The notes beneath the pieces were generated by a model. That model worked only from the letters and a program-made list of their open reading frames with translations. It was not told the DNA's origin and did not search any database. This document shows, piece after piece, positions 22,565-34,486 of a stretch of DNA of 64,000 nt (position 1 is the first letter of the stretch; every line of letters starts with the position of its first letter). The stretch comes from Candolleomyces eurysporus (Eukaryota; Basidiomycota; Agaricomycetes; Agaricales; Psathyrellaceae): contig JANBPK010000779.1 in NCBI GenBank assembly GCA_027579435.1, forward strand, positions 1 through 64,000. Direction: 5' to 3'. Position numbers and translations under genes: made by a program.

Positions 22565-25080
22565 ACACTCCCTGTGTCTGGGTTTTATAGTTTGTATATG
22601 GTTGATTGCATGCTCCACAACAGATGAGGACTAGTTATTTTAAATAATTGTAGGTAGCTAGCCTAGGTATTTACTCTAAAGAAAAGGTTGATGTGCAGTG
22701 TGATCTTCATGGATGTTTGTTGCCTTCTCTTACATTCAATCACTAGCTTTCTGAGCTCAAGTGCAAGCTGAATGGTAGGCATCAACAAGTGCACAGAAAT
22801 TGGAGCACTTGCAAAGAATCCTAGCCACATGAGATAGGTTGCTGGGTTAAAACATTGCAATCCTGTCTCCATGACTGGGAAAACAAATGACATTGAGCCA
22901 TTATTGAAAGTATAGAAAGTTCCAAGGCATTTTTGACTTGGGCACTACAGGGGGTCAATGCATGCCAAGGTAGTACTTCCAGCATCTACAGTCATCATGC
23001 AGCTGCTGTTTGCAATCCAACTTTTGTGGGCTTTCATTTCCTTTTATGTTTTGCTTACCAGTGGACTGACAAGGATGTATGCACTCTGCTCCAGAAATGC
23101 ATATCCATTGAAAGACAATAGACTGGCAGCAAAGGGAGGGGGAAGGGGGGCTGAATTGTTGACAGAAAACCAGTCNAAAAATGCCTTGGACCTTGCTGTG
23201 TAAAGCATTGGCCACTTCACACAGATTTCTATACTTTCAAAAATGGCTCAAATTCAATTCTGTTAATGGCTTTGAATGGGATTACAATGCTCTCTTTGAG
23301 AGAGATTGTGACCCTGTAGAATGCCAGTGTTCACAGTCTGCAACATTGCCCAAAAATACCTGTGGGAAGTGGCCGATGCTGCACATGGCAGGTGCTGAGG
23401 CAATTTGGTGGGCAGAGTGAGTGCCTATGGCTTTGGGACCAGGCACCAATGTGCTGTCATTAATTTGAAACATAAAAGTAGGACAATAAAAAAACCTTCA
23501 AAGTAAGAAAAATTCTTCCCATATCCCTTGATGAACAGCGGATAATTGATGCAATCCCACAAATACTCCTCCCACTTGTCCTCATTCAGAAAACAGAGAG
23601 GAACAACAAAATTGGAGTGGAGCTATGAAAGGCACATGAGTAACAGAAAGAGCTGAAGGACAGAAGGAAGCCTGTGGCATGATGGAACTCAGTCTTGGCC
23701 CCCAACCAGGGTCCTTAAGTACCCTCAGCAACATGAAGTTTGATGATGATACCACCAGTTCCTCTCATTGTCCCTACTATCTCATCCAGTGGCAGCAAAA
23801 TGCACAAAGGCTATGGTCAATGCATACACAGATCTGGAGGTGAATGCCACAAAAGTACCCAAACTCAACAAGCAATGCTTTCAACAAAGTCCAATTAGTG
23901 GCCATGTATGTCCATGATACACCTTCTTTTCTTTCTTTTATCTCTTGGACACTCATTTGAATTCCTAATTTTTATCCATATGTACCAGCTACCTCCCTCA
24001 TCTTTTTTGAGCCTGAATTTGTGGCATTACACCTCCTGTCACTACAGGCAAGGATGAATTTGGTCAAGGAACAACTGTTCCCACAAATGGTCTCCTAAAT
24101 TTTGAATCAATTATATGATATTGTAAAAAGCTGAATGACTGTATAAATTTCAAACAATTTGTGCTTTTGACAAATGCAGTCAGACTTATTTTGAATTTAG
24201 GAATCTATTTATTCCAGAACTGCCCAATGCCCTGCCAAGAAAGGGTATTTGGTCTGGGAAAATATTCAAAAATATTCAAACCACTTGCTCTGAGACCGAA
24301 TTGTGGGCAAAATTCTGAATATGGGCAAGGATTCTGACAGTTAACAAACTCAATCCTGTCTATTAAATTTGTGTGTTGATTTGTGAGAACATTTGGCCTC
24401 TGAGCTTATAAATCTTTGTCTGTGGTGTGTATCCTGTGATTTGCATTGCCCCTTGCTGCATCTTTTACCTTTACCTTGTAGTATATGCACTGTTTCCTTG
24501 GATGAACTCCCCTGTTAAATTCTACCACTGGAAGATCTCTGGTTCCTCCTGAGAATGCCTATGGGTTAGCACCACAATATGCCTGGAGGATGGCTATGGT
24601 ATTATAATGGAGATTGCAATGTGTGTAATAAATCATACAGGATCAACCAAATTGGCAATATATAAGCAGAGAGCAATGTAGAGCAGCAAGCAGTAAAGGC
24701 TGAGTAGACCAGCAGAGTGGTGTATTAATAAAGAGGTCAGGATGGGGAAATAAAGTGGTGCTACCTACTCTTATATGCCTCTAAAGACAATAGCATGAGG
24801 CTGTGCTCAACTCCAGGTCATACAAAGTCNAAAAAAAAACAATCAAAGACAAAAGCTGTGTAAAAAAAGTCAAAGCAGAGCCTTGGAAAAAAAGGCAATG
24901 CAATAGACCATTGAAGAACTGAGGCTGTCTGAAGCTGTGCATGACACAAGGAAGCAGGATAAATGAAGAAGAAAAGAGGTGAAGATGTACACAAAAGACA
25001 AGATAAAAAGGAAGAAAGCAGTGACAGATATTTGGGGTCTAAATCTGAGAAATTATGAATCTATCATGATTCTTTGCAAC
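22565..25080. other. 2.5 kb CpG-depleted, gene-free DNA
   Basis: From about 22,650 CpG almost vanishes, in sharp contrast with the F-box gene. Only short frames occur; none is convincing. Two N-marked A-runs (23176, 24830) are present. The region flows without a compositional break into the 3' half of NLR copy 2. It probably consists of methylated, decayed repeats. A short stretch before 25081 matches the 3' flank of NLR copy 1. Confidence 0.5.
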
Positions 25081-28000
25081 TCAGGAAATGTCAAGAGAAT
25101 AGACTCTGCCATTTTTACACCCAATGGCTGCAAGTTGGAATGTAGTGTCAAAAGATACTGTGGAAGCCTGCCAGCCTGATGGAAACCAGCAAATTGGAAC
25201 CACAGTTATTGAGAAAGGTTGAGCAGTCAGTTTGACTTTAACCAATCCAGAAACAGAGGGGGCATGTTTTGTAAGATGTGCATAGAATGTTGAAGAGTGA
25301 ACACAAATAATGAAAAGGGATTCACCTTCAAGGGCAGCAAGAAGGGTTCCTGCTTGGCTGTCCCACAGGCGCACTGTGTTGTCATATGATGCAGATGCCA
25401 GCCTTTGCCCATCAGGTGAGAAGGCAACACTGCTTACCCCAGAAGAGTGGCCCTGCAAAACTGCAAGCTCTAATGGCCATGTTGTGTCTCCTTTGATGAT
25501 GTATCCTCCATCATTCTGCTTTCCATATACTTTCTGAATGATTGCCTGCTTTGGTGCCAGAGGTATGCAAGACCAATATATATGCAAAGGTGCTCTTTTG
25601 ATGACATTAGAGTTTAGCAGAAGAAATCTCTGGCCATCTTGAAACATTTGTTTCAATAAGTCTGAGCTGCTATTGGTATAATTTGCCTAGGATTGTTTTA
25701 ATAAATTTTAGTGAGTATTTAATGGTTGAAACCATAGAAATTGCACACACCAGTACAGCCAAGGCTTCCTTCAATGCAGTGTGTGCTGCATCCAGCTGTT
25801 TGATACACGCCAATGCTTCCAGCCAATGCATTAGATGCTCCCTTGAAAATTCATCCAACAGGTCCATGAGATTTGAGTCCATTTTTTTTGAGCTTGCTCA
25901 AGTGATTAGCCCAATAGCAGAGTGCATATTGCAATTCCTGTGAAATATGTTCTGTGCTCAGGCCTTCTTTGAGCAAATCATCCAGGTCTTTGAACTGGTC
26001 CTCAGAGGGAACAGGCACCTGACAAATGTTGAATTTGAGTTGCCTGTTCATCACTTGCAGGCAGCACTTGGCCAGGTCCAAATGATGCTCCTGTTCTACA
26101 ATTTGGAACTCAGAAGGGCAAGAGGAGCCTGTGACAAAGTCAGGAAAAGATTTGTGGTGCACCTTGTAAGTGAAAGCAGAGCCTTCACCCAATGGAGCAA
26201 GAATTGAATGCAAGTTCCCCAAAGCAGTCTTGATAGCACTTTCTTCCTGATTCAATAGGCTTGCCAAAGCCATGGAAGAAAGAGGAATCTGAAGAACTAG
26301 AATGGCACCAACAATGATTTTAAATTGACTGATCCAGTTCTCTGCATTGTCAACAGGCTTAGCAGATTCAAGCACATAGAGATACAGTCCACCCAGTTGA
26401 GATAGTGAGCTAGGACTGCCAGACTGCAAATCCAAAAGTTTTGCAAGTTGGCTTTTAGGATCCAGGTGTCGCTCATCAAGTATGAACTTGACAGCAGTGG
26501 ATGCATAGATAAAGAGTTTCCCAGATAACTTTGCAAGTTTAACCTTGTCCTCTGCTGTTGGTTGCCAACAAGTACTATATGGATCCCCTAGAGCCTCCTG
26601 GATTTTGAGTGGAGACAAACAATGGTCAACATATAGAGAAATATCATGCTCAACTATCAGGTCTTCTATTTCCTGAAGATGAAAGATATTTGCATTTTGT
26701 GTTGCCATGTACTTGCTTCTCAGTGCCCGCTCTGGACGACTGGTAAGGAACACCTTGACATTTGGCAACTGTGAGATTGAGGATATGATAAGGCCAAGAA
26801 GTGCTGAGGCATCTGGTTCAACACATTCATCCAGAGCATCAAAGACCAGAACAAGTGGGGTTACACGTTGCTTAAGCAGCGGAGAGAGTGGCTTGTCAAC
26901 AAGCAAGCTGAATTGCTGAGTAAGAATTTTGTCCAAAGCTCCAGGGTTGCTAGTAATCGCAGCTGCAATAGCCTTTCCATAAGATGCATGATAGTGAGCA
27001 AGCTGGTATGCAATGGTGTGCACAAAGCCCAAGGATTTCTTTCGATCCTCCTGATCTCGAGAAAAGAAGAAGGTAGCCCCAAGACAGTTGATGCTGGGAT
27101 CTGCAGCACGTTGTGCCACAGTAATAGCCACTGTAGACTTGCCAATCCCAGCAATGCCATCAAGAATATATAGTGGAGGGTTATGGCCATCAGCACTGGC
27201 ACCACTCATCCAGCGTCCCACATTAGCCAACAGGGTGGAGCGGGTGCCCTCAAAGCATGGCATGATTTTGCCTCCAACCTCCTGTGAGTCATAAGCAGCA
27301 CCATGAATCCACTTGAGTCGGTCAAGAGTTATATTCTACTTGCCCAGTTAACAGATTTCTTGATGAAAAGAGAGAGAACAAACCTCAAATTGGCCCACTT
27401 GATCCTGAACAGTGCCAAGAATGTCAGCCAAAACAATTGTTCCTGCAATATGGTTTTCAATCTACCAAGAATGAGTCACTTGAGCAAGGATACAACAGGA
27501 ACAAGCATACCCAAAAGCAATGCAAGAGTTCATCAAGGCTCTTGTTTGCCTTTTTGAGAACCTCAGCATCATCCTCCGCCAGCACATACGCTGTAAATCC
27601 TGTCGACTTCTCCTTCTTTGCAGCTTCCAAAGTGGCCCATATCCCCCTGTAGCCGGATCCCAGTTAGTACTTGAATGTTGTACCGAGTATTCGAAGAAAA
27701 ATACGTACGCCACAAGACGTCCAATGCTATCCTTCAGATCCTTCGACAGGAGTGTTATATCCTTCCTCTCGACAACATTTACAATACTGGAACCCAAGAG
27801 GTTGCAACGTTTCTTCAGAATCTCCACTTCCTCCTTGTTCGAGTCAACTTTCTATGCAAAATTTGAGTGACACGCACAAAACAAAATGGAAGTTACGCAT
27901 ACCTCGATGATATCCACCACTTTCAGCAATGCTTCAGCCGGACCTTTGAACGGCTCTGGAACGAGAGTAGCAGCGATACCCAGCGCAGTCTTGAACGTCC

Positions 28001-28313
28001 ACATCGCAATGGCCTGGACCTTGGAAGAACCCCCAGCATCTTGAGGCGTTGTTTCCCCCTCTCCCTCGTTCTTCATCATGCCTCGATCGAGGAACGACTT
28101 GACACGCTTGTCCACCTTGTGCGCGCCTCTTTCCGCCTTAGCCTTCCCTTTGTCATACTTCTCACCCATCCACGCTCTAAATCCCTTGGTTGTGCGAGGG
28201 GTTCGACTGCCATCGGTGCCTGGCGTCGCAGCGCGAGACGGGAGTGGTGTGTTGCGCTCCGGATTGTCGGGAAGGCCACGGTTGTCTCCTCCAGAGTGGG
28301 TAAAGTCAGCCAT
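25081..28313 (-). CDS. NACHT-WD40 STAND receptor (NLR copy 2), with one frameshift
   Basis: This paralogue of the gene at 13373-17430 has the same exon plan: 28313-27903, 27851-27709, 27646-27511, 27461-27384, 27335-25751 and 25686-25081. It starts MADFTHSGG, and its first exon lacks the 200-plus residue acidic linker of copy 1. The helical segment TLVPEPFKGPAEALLKVVD is kept. The NACHT shows GIAGIGKST, FFFSRDQEDRKKS, VLVFDALDECVEP and VFLTSRPE. Only one WD40 unit remains (SVAFSPDGQRLASASYDNTV). The long exon is one base too long (1585 nt): the frame breaks at an eight-base T run on the plus strand (25882-25889), between HLSKLKK and MDSNLMDLLDEFS. Without that extra base the product would be about 985 residues. 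It may be a sequencing error or a recent null allele. Confidence 0.8.
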
Positions 28314-28784
28314 ATCGGTTCGTTGGTAGTATAGTTCGAGAAGATTGGTTAGATCGCAAAGTTTCGACGGTGGATGGTGGTCCAAGTTCAAGTTGCGGTG
28401 AGAGATCTTTCGAAGCATTCCTGATGCTGATCATCGATAAGCATCTCGTGACTCTGCGGTTGGGCGTCTAACTCTGGAGTCAATTCGGCCGATGTTTCGC
28501 GCAGAGCCGGTATACTCTGGAAGTAGTAATCCCGATGGCTGACGGACCATAGAGTCGAAGATCCGATAAGATATCGCAAAACTTGTTATAATAATTGTTA
28601 ACCCTCAAACAACTAGGACTCCGCAAATGGTAGATAAAGCATATAAACATGGGATCGAATCTCCAAACAGCAAACGTAAATCGAGATCGAGTCCACCACC
28701 CAAGCCGCAGGGCTCAAGATACTGAGCCTGAGGCGCCTCATCCACGGCAGTCAAGTGTGACCCTACACACAAAGCAATCAGCCA
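28314..28784. promoter_or_regulatory. Upstream region of NLR copy 2
   Basis: It aligns by eye with the region upstream of NLR copy 1 up to the string GTGACCCTACAC near 28750. It separates the NLR start from the 3' end of the Hsp70-like pseudogene. Confidence 0.5.
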
Positions 28785-30660
28785 TCACGTCCAACTCGGG
28801 AAAGAGCAAAGAAGAGACGGAGAAGTAACGATCAACCCACCTCCCTCACTCCTGCCCATGGTACCCTCTGCGCTATCCAACTCGAACTGGTATAGAATCC
28901 GGCGATATTCGAAGTGGCGGCACTCTACTGGAAAGCAGGAGGTGAGGCCGACAGACCATTTGCACAATCAGAGGATTTCATCGTCATCCGTGTATCGCAT
29001 GGAGTCGCTGGTGTAGAGGGTGGCGATGAAGGAGGAGTCTATGAGCCAGTTCAGGTTGGTTGGAGTGCACAGGTTAGGATAGGGAGGGGTCGCCGTACCA
29101 GAGGGTGATTCGAAGAATTTGCTTCAGATGGCAAACAGTCCACCACATAGCACCGGGAGAGGAAGTTCGCCAGCAAGCCTACCGAAACTTCGTCGTGAGA
29201 CGTCGCCTTAAAAATAAATAAATCAATATCCGAAGCTGAGATAGGCGACAGAAACGACGCACCCTTTCCTAGTAACTATCCCTTTCGACACAAGGTACTA
29301 TAACCTATCAAGTACGCACAACTCGTCAACATGCCACGAGAGTAGTGACATGAAGGACACATACCGATCCTCGCAAATACCAGCGACAGCATCGTTAATT
29401 TTGACATACGCAGGCTTTCTTAGCCAGTCCTCCTGTTCCGCAAGCAACTCGACCTACTCGCAACAATGTAAACGCCCAAAGCCTACGATTGACAAATAAA
29501 TCCGCACCTTCGTGATATACACATAACCGTCGAAACCAAACTTCTCTTCGCCAACCCGTACTGCGCAGCACTACGAAGCGTTGCAGTATCTGCGCTAGAA
29601 AGGCGAGCGATGAATTCGAATGAAACTAACTTTCCGAATTGTTGCTACGCAATTCAAGAGTCAGTATATTGGTCTTCGTGAAACGAATCGCTAAGTCTTA
29701 CCTCGGCACGTTGCTTCAGATGCTCGCTGCCGGCGAAACCTCCAACGAGTAGGAGTGCGTGTATAGGCTGGTCGACTCTAGGGAGTTGCTCTTTGAGTAG
29801 CTGGAGAACCCATGTCGCGGAATCAGCGAACAGCAGAATAGGAAGAATACACGAAACGCCACCCGGTCTCTGGCACGGTAAAAGACATCTCTTCGGAGTA
29901 AATTGGCCGGTATGGACAGCCGTCCATTGATCAGTCCAACGGTAGGATCGTGAGGGTCTTCGACGTAACAGCAAGTGAGAATTTCGCAGCCTTTCGCGAC
30001 CCAGGCGGTGAGCCAGACCTCCGGCGTGTCTAGAGAACAAAAATCATTAGGATCGGTACGCGCCATGCAAGTCGAGGTACTCACTAAGAGCAACGACAGC
30101 TCCGATGTCCCTGGTGATCTGATCCTTAGTGCACTCTCAGAGGCGGGTGAGGAAGTTAATGATGGGGACTATAGGTCTCTTCCCGGGCTGTAGGTAGCCA
30201 AAGACGAGTCAGTGAACATGGGTGTTCATGTGGGAGAAGACACGAACAGATTTGCTTACCGGAATATCGGGCAATGGAGGCCTCGAGGGGCCAGCATGGG
30301 GCTTGCATCCTTCGCCTCAAGGTCGTAGAGCAAGCACGGGGATCTGGAGAAGAGAACGCTTTGGTGAGAATAGAGGTTCGGAAGAAGGCAGATTTCGCAT
30401 ACCTTGCGGAAGTTTTCAAGCAATCTGCCGCACTGTTCACTAGCAATAACCATAGGCGACACCCGACGACACGGTACCTAGACATTACAGCCCACGTCCG
30501 AGTCAGCAACGAACTCGCACCCAAAATGCTAGATATCGAGCGCTCACCAAGATTGATCGACACCGATATCTTCCCATCTGCTAAGCGAAGCCTGGAGGCA
30601 ACGTCGGTAAAGACGGAGGCGGTGGATTCATCGATCCTGCAGACACGACAATGAAGGGGA
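28785..30660 (-). pseudogene. HSPA12-type Hsp70-like ATPase, truncated remnant
   Basis: Reading the minus strand from about 30,100, pieces of the C-terminal half of a fungal HSPA12-like protein appear in order. They are TPEVWLTAWVAKGCEIL, DPTVGLINGRLSIPANLLRR, LLKEQLPRVDQPIHALLLVG with GGFAGSEHLKQRAE (the phosphate-2 and adenosine region), ADTATLRSAAQYGLAKR, VELLAEQEDWLRKPAYVKIN, then FIATLYTSDSMRYTDDDEIL and LCKWSVGLTS. A TGA stands in frame between DDDEIL and LCKW, frames change several times, and no N-terminal phosphate-1 motif can be read upstream, although 30,160-30,660 gives weakly similar frames. These points argue for a pseudogene. Members of this Hsp70-like family are often found near NLR genes in mushrooms; a functional link here is not shown. 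Confidence 0.65.
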
Positions 30661-32264
30661 ACTCCCGCACCTTGAAGGAGGTGAGATCATTATTCGCCAG
30701 GCTCTAGCCAAGCAAGCACAAACTCTCCTCTTTTGATTTTGTGCCCTGAGCGCTACGCTTCCAGAAATCCCAGTGTCGAACGCTAGTGGAAAATCTCCAG
30801 GATTCTCAATCTCACACTAGTCTTTGCAGCAATTTCCCCTACCATCTCACACTCGCCTATTTCGAAACCCTGAATTTCAACGCTTCTAAATACCCGAATA
30901 AACCTGGTTTACACTCCTGTCTACCGGTATTCTTGACGAATAGCAGGACATATCTCTTCCACATAGAACACATCAAACCTTCATCCGTCGCATTTTTCAG
31001 CTCTAATGCTCACGCTTTGCAAGTTTCGAATTCTACTCAACAACTGGCAGTGTTTATTTGTTTGAGCTCGCACAGATGGGTCGACGGGTCGATGCAATAG
31101 CCTGTCATTTGCACCAACAACTTACAATGCAATTCTCTTCCCCCGCTACTACCTTTGTCGATATCAAATTCTCCGATTGAAATACAATTCAACAACTTGA
31201 GTTCAACATTGATCTACTCTATCACTTTGTAGTCTACTGTTTTAACTACACTCTCGGAATGAATGCAGCTCGGACGTTACTTAGGGATAGCTGACTCGGC
31301 GAACTTGGAGTCCCCAACCAACCAGTAAGGTCGTTCCTCGCCAGAGTTAACAGAAAATGGCTTGATGGCTTGATGGCGAGTTGCTGCGGGACGGTATTTC
31401 AGGAGAGAGCCGTATCTAGATGCAATTATACTCACCGATCCGTCAGTACCATATACATGTGAGTGTTGGATTCAACATCCAAAAGACACGAATTTGTTTA
31501 ATCTGACTACGGGAGACTACCAGAGGTCTGCAGGGCCTGCAAAAGGAACTTTTCCCTTTGCCCCAATACATATGCATGAATTACCGACTTTAGATTCCAT
31601 TGGAACCCTGACGAGTAGTTTAGTGATTGGGTCGGTCTCGCCAGATTCTATTGGACGCTTGCAAGTCTGAAAATCAAAGGTATTCATTAGATCGTCTCGG
31701 TGTTCCCTTGATCCAGGGTTCATCACCATCATGGCTTCGCCCATGTGCATATAGACTAGTAGCTAAACTCACCTGCCACCTGTGCTATTATTCTGCGTCG
31801 CTGAAGTGTCATCGACGGATACTGTGTGATTAGTGCTCCATGCAGCGACCAAATCCGCCAGCTGAACTTGTACAGAAAAACGGGACGGCAAGCTAAGGCC
31901 TAGCTAAGCTTGCCCGAAGCATATGTTGGGCCATCGCTCCTTGGGGACCCTGGACGCAAATGACGTCCAATCCGTTACAGAGTTGGCACACATACCTATT
32001 TCTGGAGAGGAAGAGACGCTTCATGAAGGGGAAATTCAGCAAAAAGTGCCTTTTCGGGGCAGTGACCGGAAGCAAGCAAACCTAGTGTCGTGCCCTAGCA
32101 GGTCCCGTCAAAATTCCACAAAATTTGTAATGAATCCGAAACATATTTTTCTGTCTTGAGAGATCATTCATTATTTCCAGAAATTGAGCGAGAAACAGGC
32201 AAAAGATTGAAGAGGATGTGCCGAAATCAGGTAAGTGGCATTTTCTCAGCCACCAAAATTGGCG
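30661..32264. other. Gene-free interval with a short repeat
   Basis: No supported gene. The stretch 31,830-31,910 (CCATGCAGCGACCAAA ... CTAGCTAAGCTTG) resembles 34,367-34,440, so this is one of several duplicated scraps around the NLR copy 3 locus. Confidence 0.4.
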
Positions 32265-32345
32265 CGTCAAGTGTTCCAGTTCCACGACAATCCTCTACCA
32301 GGACCATCGTCCTACTCCTCCTCCACGACTTTTGGCCGGGCGAAG
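32265..32345 (-). other. Copied fragment of the SAC3 5' coding region
   Basis: CCACGACAATCCTCTACCA and GACTTTTGGC.GGGCGAAGGTCG.CTCCATGAA match the reverse complement of the SAC3 start (38105-38215). It sits upstream of the second copy of the cysteine-rich gene just as SAC3 sits upstream of the first copy, so it came along with that duplication. Confidence 0.65.
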
Positions 32346-32525
32346 GTCGTCTCCATGAACAACATGAAAGCTGTTGCCAATCAATGGATCATGCCCAAAC
32401 ATCGTCATGGCACAGCCACTTATGTCCTAATGGGGCGATCTCATCAACTCGTCGACCACGGCTCGTCGTCCGCAGTTCGAATGTAACTCCTCTCTTCTGC
32501 CCATCTTTGGCAGAATTCGCTTATA

Positions 32526-32873
32526 ATGGCAGACGATGCCTGTGCATCACTAGTAGTCGCCGCATGCTGCGATATCGTTGCTGGCATTTGCCTCGATTTC
32601 ACCTCGCTCAGTACGTCATTGCTCCATCCATAGCTAGGTCAACTCTCTCATTGTTGTACGATAGGACATGAATGCACACAACACCTGTGTGGCTGCTCTT
32701 GGTGTCCTACATGTGAGGAGCAGGATGACGAAGGCATGATATCGGAAGAAGAGGCAGAACGAGAGCGGCAGCCCCTCATTCGTCAAAACAACACTGGCGC
32801 CACGGTCGGGACAGGCACAGGGCATCAGCAACCACAACCTCAGCAGCAGATGCATTACACTAGTGGCAGATGA
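32526..32873 (+). CDS. Small cysteine-rich protein, duplicate copy A
   Basis: Two exons (32526-32610 and 32665-32873) encode about 97 residues. The product starts MADDACASLVVAACCDIVAG, continues with a cysteine cluster CTQHLCGCSWCPTCEE, then an acidic and Arg/Glu-rich stretch (EEEAERERQPLIRQ) and a glutamine-rich tail ending GR. It is nearly identical to the gene at 37533-37881 in opposite orientation. There is no cleavable signal peptide; the N-terminal 25 residues are hydrophobic and cysteine-bearing, so membrane association or lipid modification is possible. Small cysteine-rich proteins with a similar layout occur in mushrooms, without known function. Copy A has one extra cysteine (WCPTC versus WFPTC) in the cluster. 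Confidence 0.65.
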
Positions 32874-33556
32874 ACTGGATGATTTGTGGTGGGACCCTAA
32901 TCTATCAGCTTGTTCGCGATAGGTTGAACTTCGACGTCATCTCCTCCGTACTGACCTTCAACGACACTCCCGGCCTCGCCTTGGAACCAGTTGGAACCAG
33001 AGGATTCTTCGTCCGTACAGGAAACTCTCACTTACCCAACGCCATGTAAAGTTATCCAGCTACCTCCCTTCGTCCAACTCCAGCGCAAACAAACTACGAT
33101 ATATTACATGAGATTCAAGTGCTACAGTGCTCATTAATGTACAGGATTTATGGTACTGCTACTACCTATACATACTCCAAGACGAATGGTATATCTATCC
33201 AAGAACACTCCCTTTCGCTGGTGAATATGGTCGAAGTACTGACGATTTGAACGCCCAGGCTCATGTACAGGGTAGTAATCCACTTCCGTTCCATCTGCCA
33301 TCTCACTTGATCATACCGAAACTTCTGACAGCACGAGCAAGGAGTGATGTTGCCATTCAAATTTTCGAAATTTGATNCTCAGTGTCCTGTACACGTCTAT
33401 CCCTTCCTATCGCTCCCAAGCTTGGCCGAAGTACTCTGGAGGGGGCGTTGAACAGAGAGGACGTTATAATTATGGCCTGGGAAAAGGTATGTCCAATAAG
33501 TTAGCGAAGTCCTTGTGGTGTCCCAAGGAGCCATGGAACTCTTTGGTGCTGTGGCT
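32874..33556. other. 3' flank of the duplicate, then unassigned DNA
   Basis: The first ~110 bases (TGAACTGGATGATTTGTGGTG ...) match the reverse complement of 37,440-37,533, so the inverted repeat extends past the gene. From about 33,000 on nothing is recognised. Confidence 0.4.
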
Positions 33557-33893
33557 TCAACAAATTTGTTTATAATAGCAACAACCTCGGGCTGTCGCCG
33601 TCGGACATACAAGCCACAAAACGATGACATTGATATCTAGGCATCGAGAGCGGTGTACTTCGGGAGGAAGTGGCAATTCCATCGTTCTCGCTTCTAGATT
33701 GATGAAGAATCCATCGTTTTGAAGAGCTGAGTCGACCACAGGAAGTGGCAACTCGGGATCGGAGCGTGTTAAAGGATGGGATGGTGGAATGCCCACACTC
33801 GCTGAGTCCTCTGTGAGAGATTTGGTGTCCTCATGGTTGAAAAGTGAGGTGAAGCGGGACAGAACACTGCGCTTCTTTGGTTTAGGGTGCATG
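33557..33893 (-). pseudogene. Truncated copy of the NLR copy 3 N-terminus
   Basis: The frame MHPKPKKRSVLSRFTSLF ... LTRSDPELPLPV matches the start of the gene at 36885 (MPPRPKKRSVFSRFVSFF ... STRSDPELSLPV). Upstream sequence is similar too (GTTGAATG ... GGCAGGCACG). After about 90 residues the match ends, with no NACHT domain. It is a partial tandem duplicate, in the same orientation and just downstream of the full gene. Confidence 0.6.
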
Positions 33894-34486
33894 GTGATGA
33901 GGAGAGGAAGTAGAAAGCGTACGCAGGTGTACGCTGAACGTTGAATGTCCGTTGTGATGGCAGGCACGTCCGTGCGTTGGGCAGACGCTCAACTTCGCAT
34001 CTAAACGGCCGGGAGATGGGTCAATACACCAGTGTTGTAAAGCCAAACCTCTCAGACCATGGGATACCAGATGTTCAATTTTTGGCCAAACGATCAAAGT
34101 ATTTGGCCAGTGAAAGCGACATCGTGCCTTCTGAAGTTGAGCCAAGTGTGATGATCATGACATGATGAAGGATGGAACGAAAGCGGGACATCTTGGGTCT
34201 CTTGGACCGATACCATGGAATATTTTATGGTCTTGGAACATGAGTATGTGGCATAGCAGTTAATATAGATCCTGTAGACTACAGAGTACTGTGACCCTTG
34301 GATTCAATGTAATATATACCGTAGCTTTCATGATTACTACATCGGCAAAACATGTATTTAGGGTTCCATGCAGCGACCAAAGGAAACCGGAACAACAAAA
34401 CGAGGCGGGGAGCTAGAGCTAGCTAAGCTAGTCCAAACTGCTCGAGTACGTGTCTGAACATTCTTCATCCCCGTGGCTCCTGCCCA
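33894..34486. other. Duplicated upstream scraps, no gene
   Basis: The part near 34,020-34,070 resembles the upstream region of NLR copy 3 (37,040-37,100). The part at 34,367-34,440 resembles 31,830-31,910. No coding sequence is seen. Confidence 0.4.

Noticed and set aside
30274..30654. 126-codon plus frame with helical, charged sequence
   Set aside because: It is antisense to the Hsp70-like remnant and has no start context, splicing or domain support; kept only as a possibility.
31517..31750. 77-codon minus frame (LLVRVPMESKVGNSCICIGA)
   Set aside because: Considered as an N-terminal piece of the Hsp70-like gene, but no phosphate-1 motif or family match is visible.
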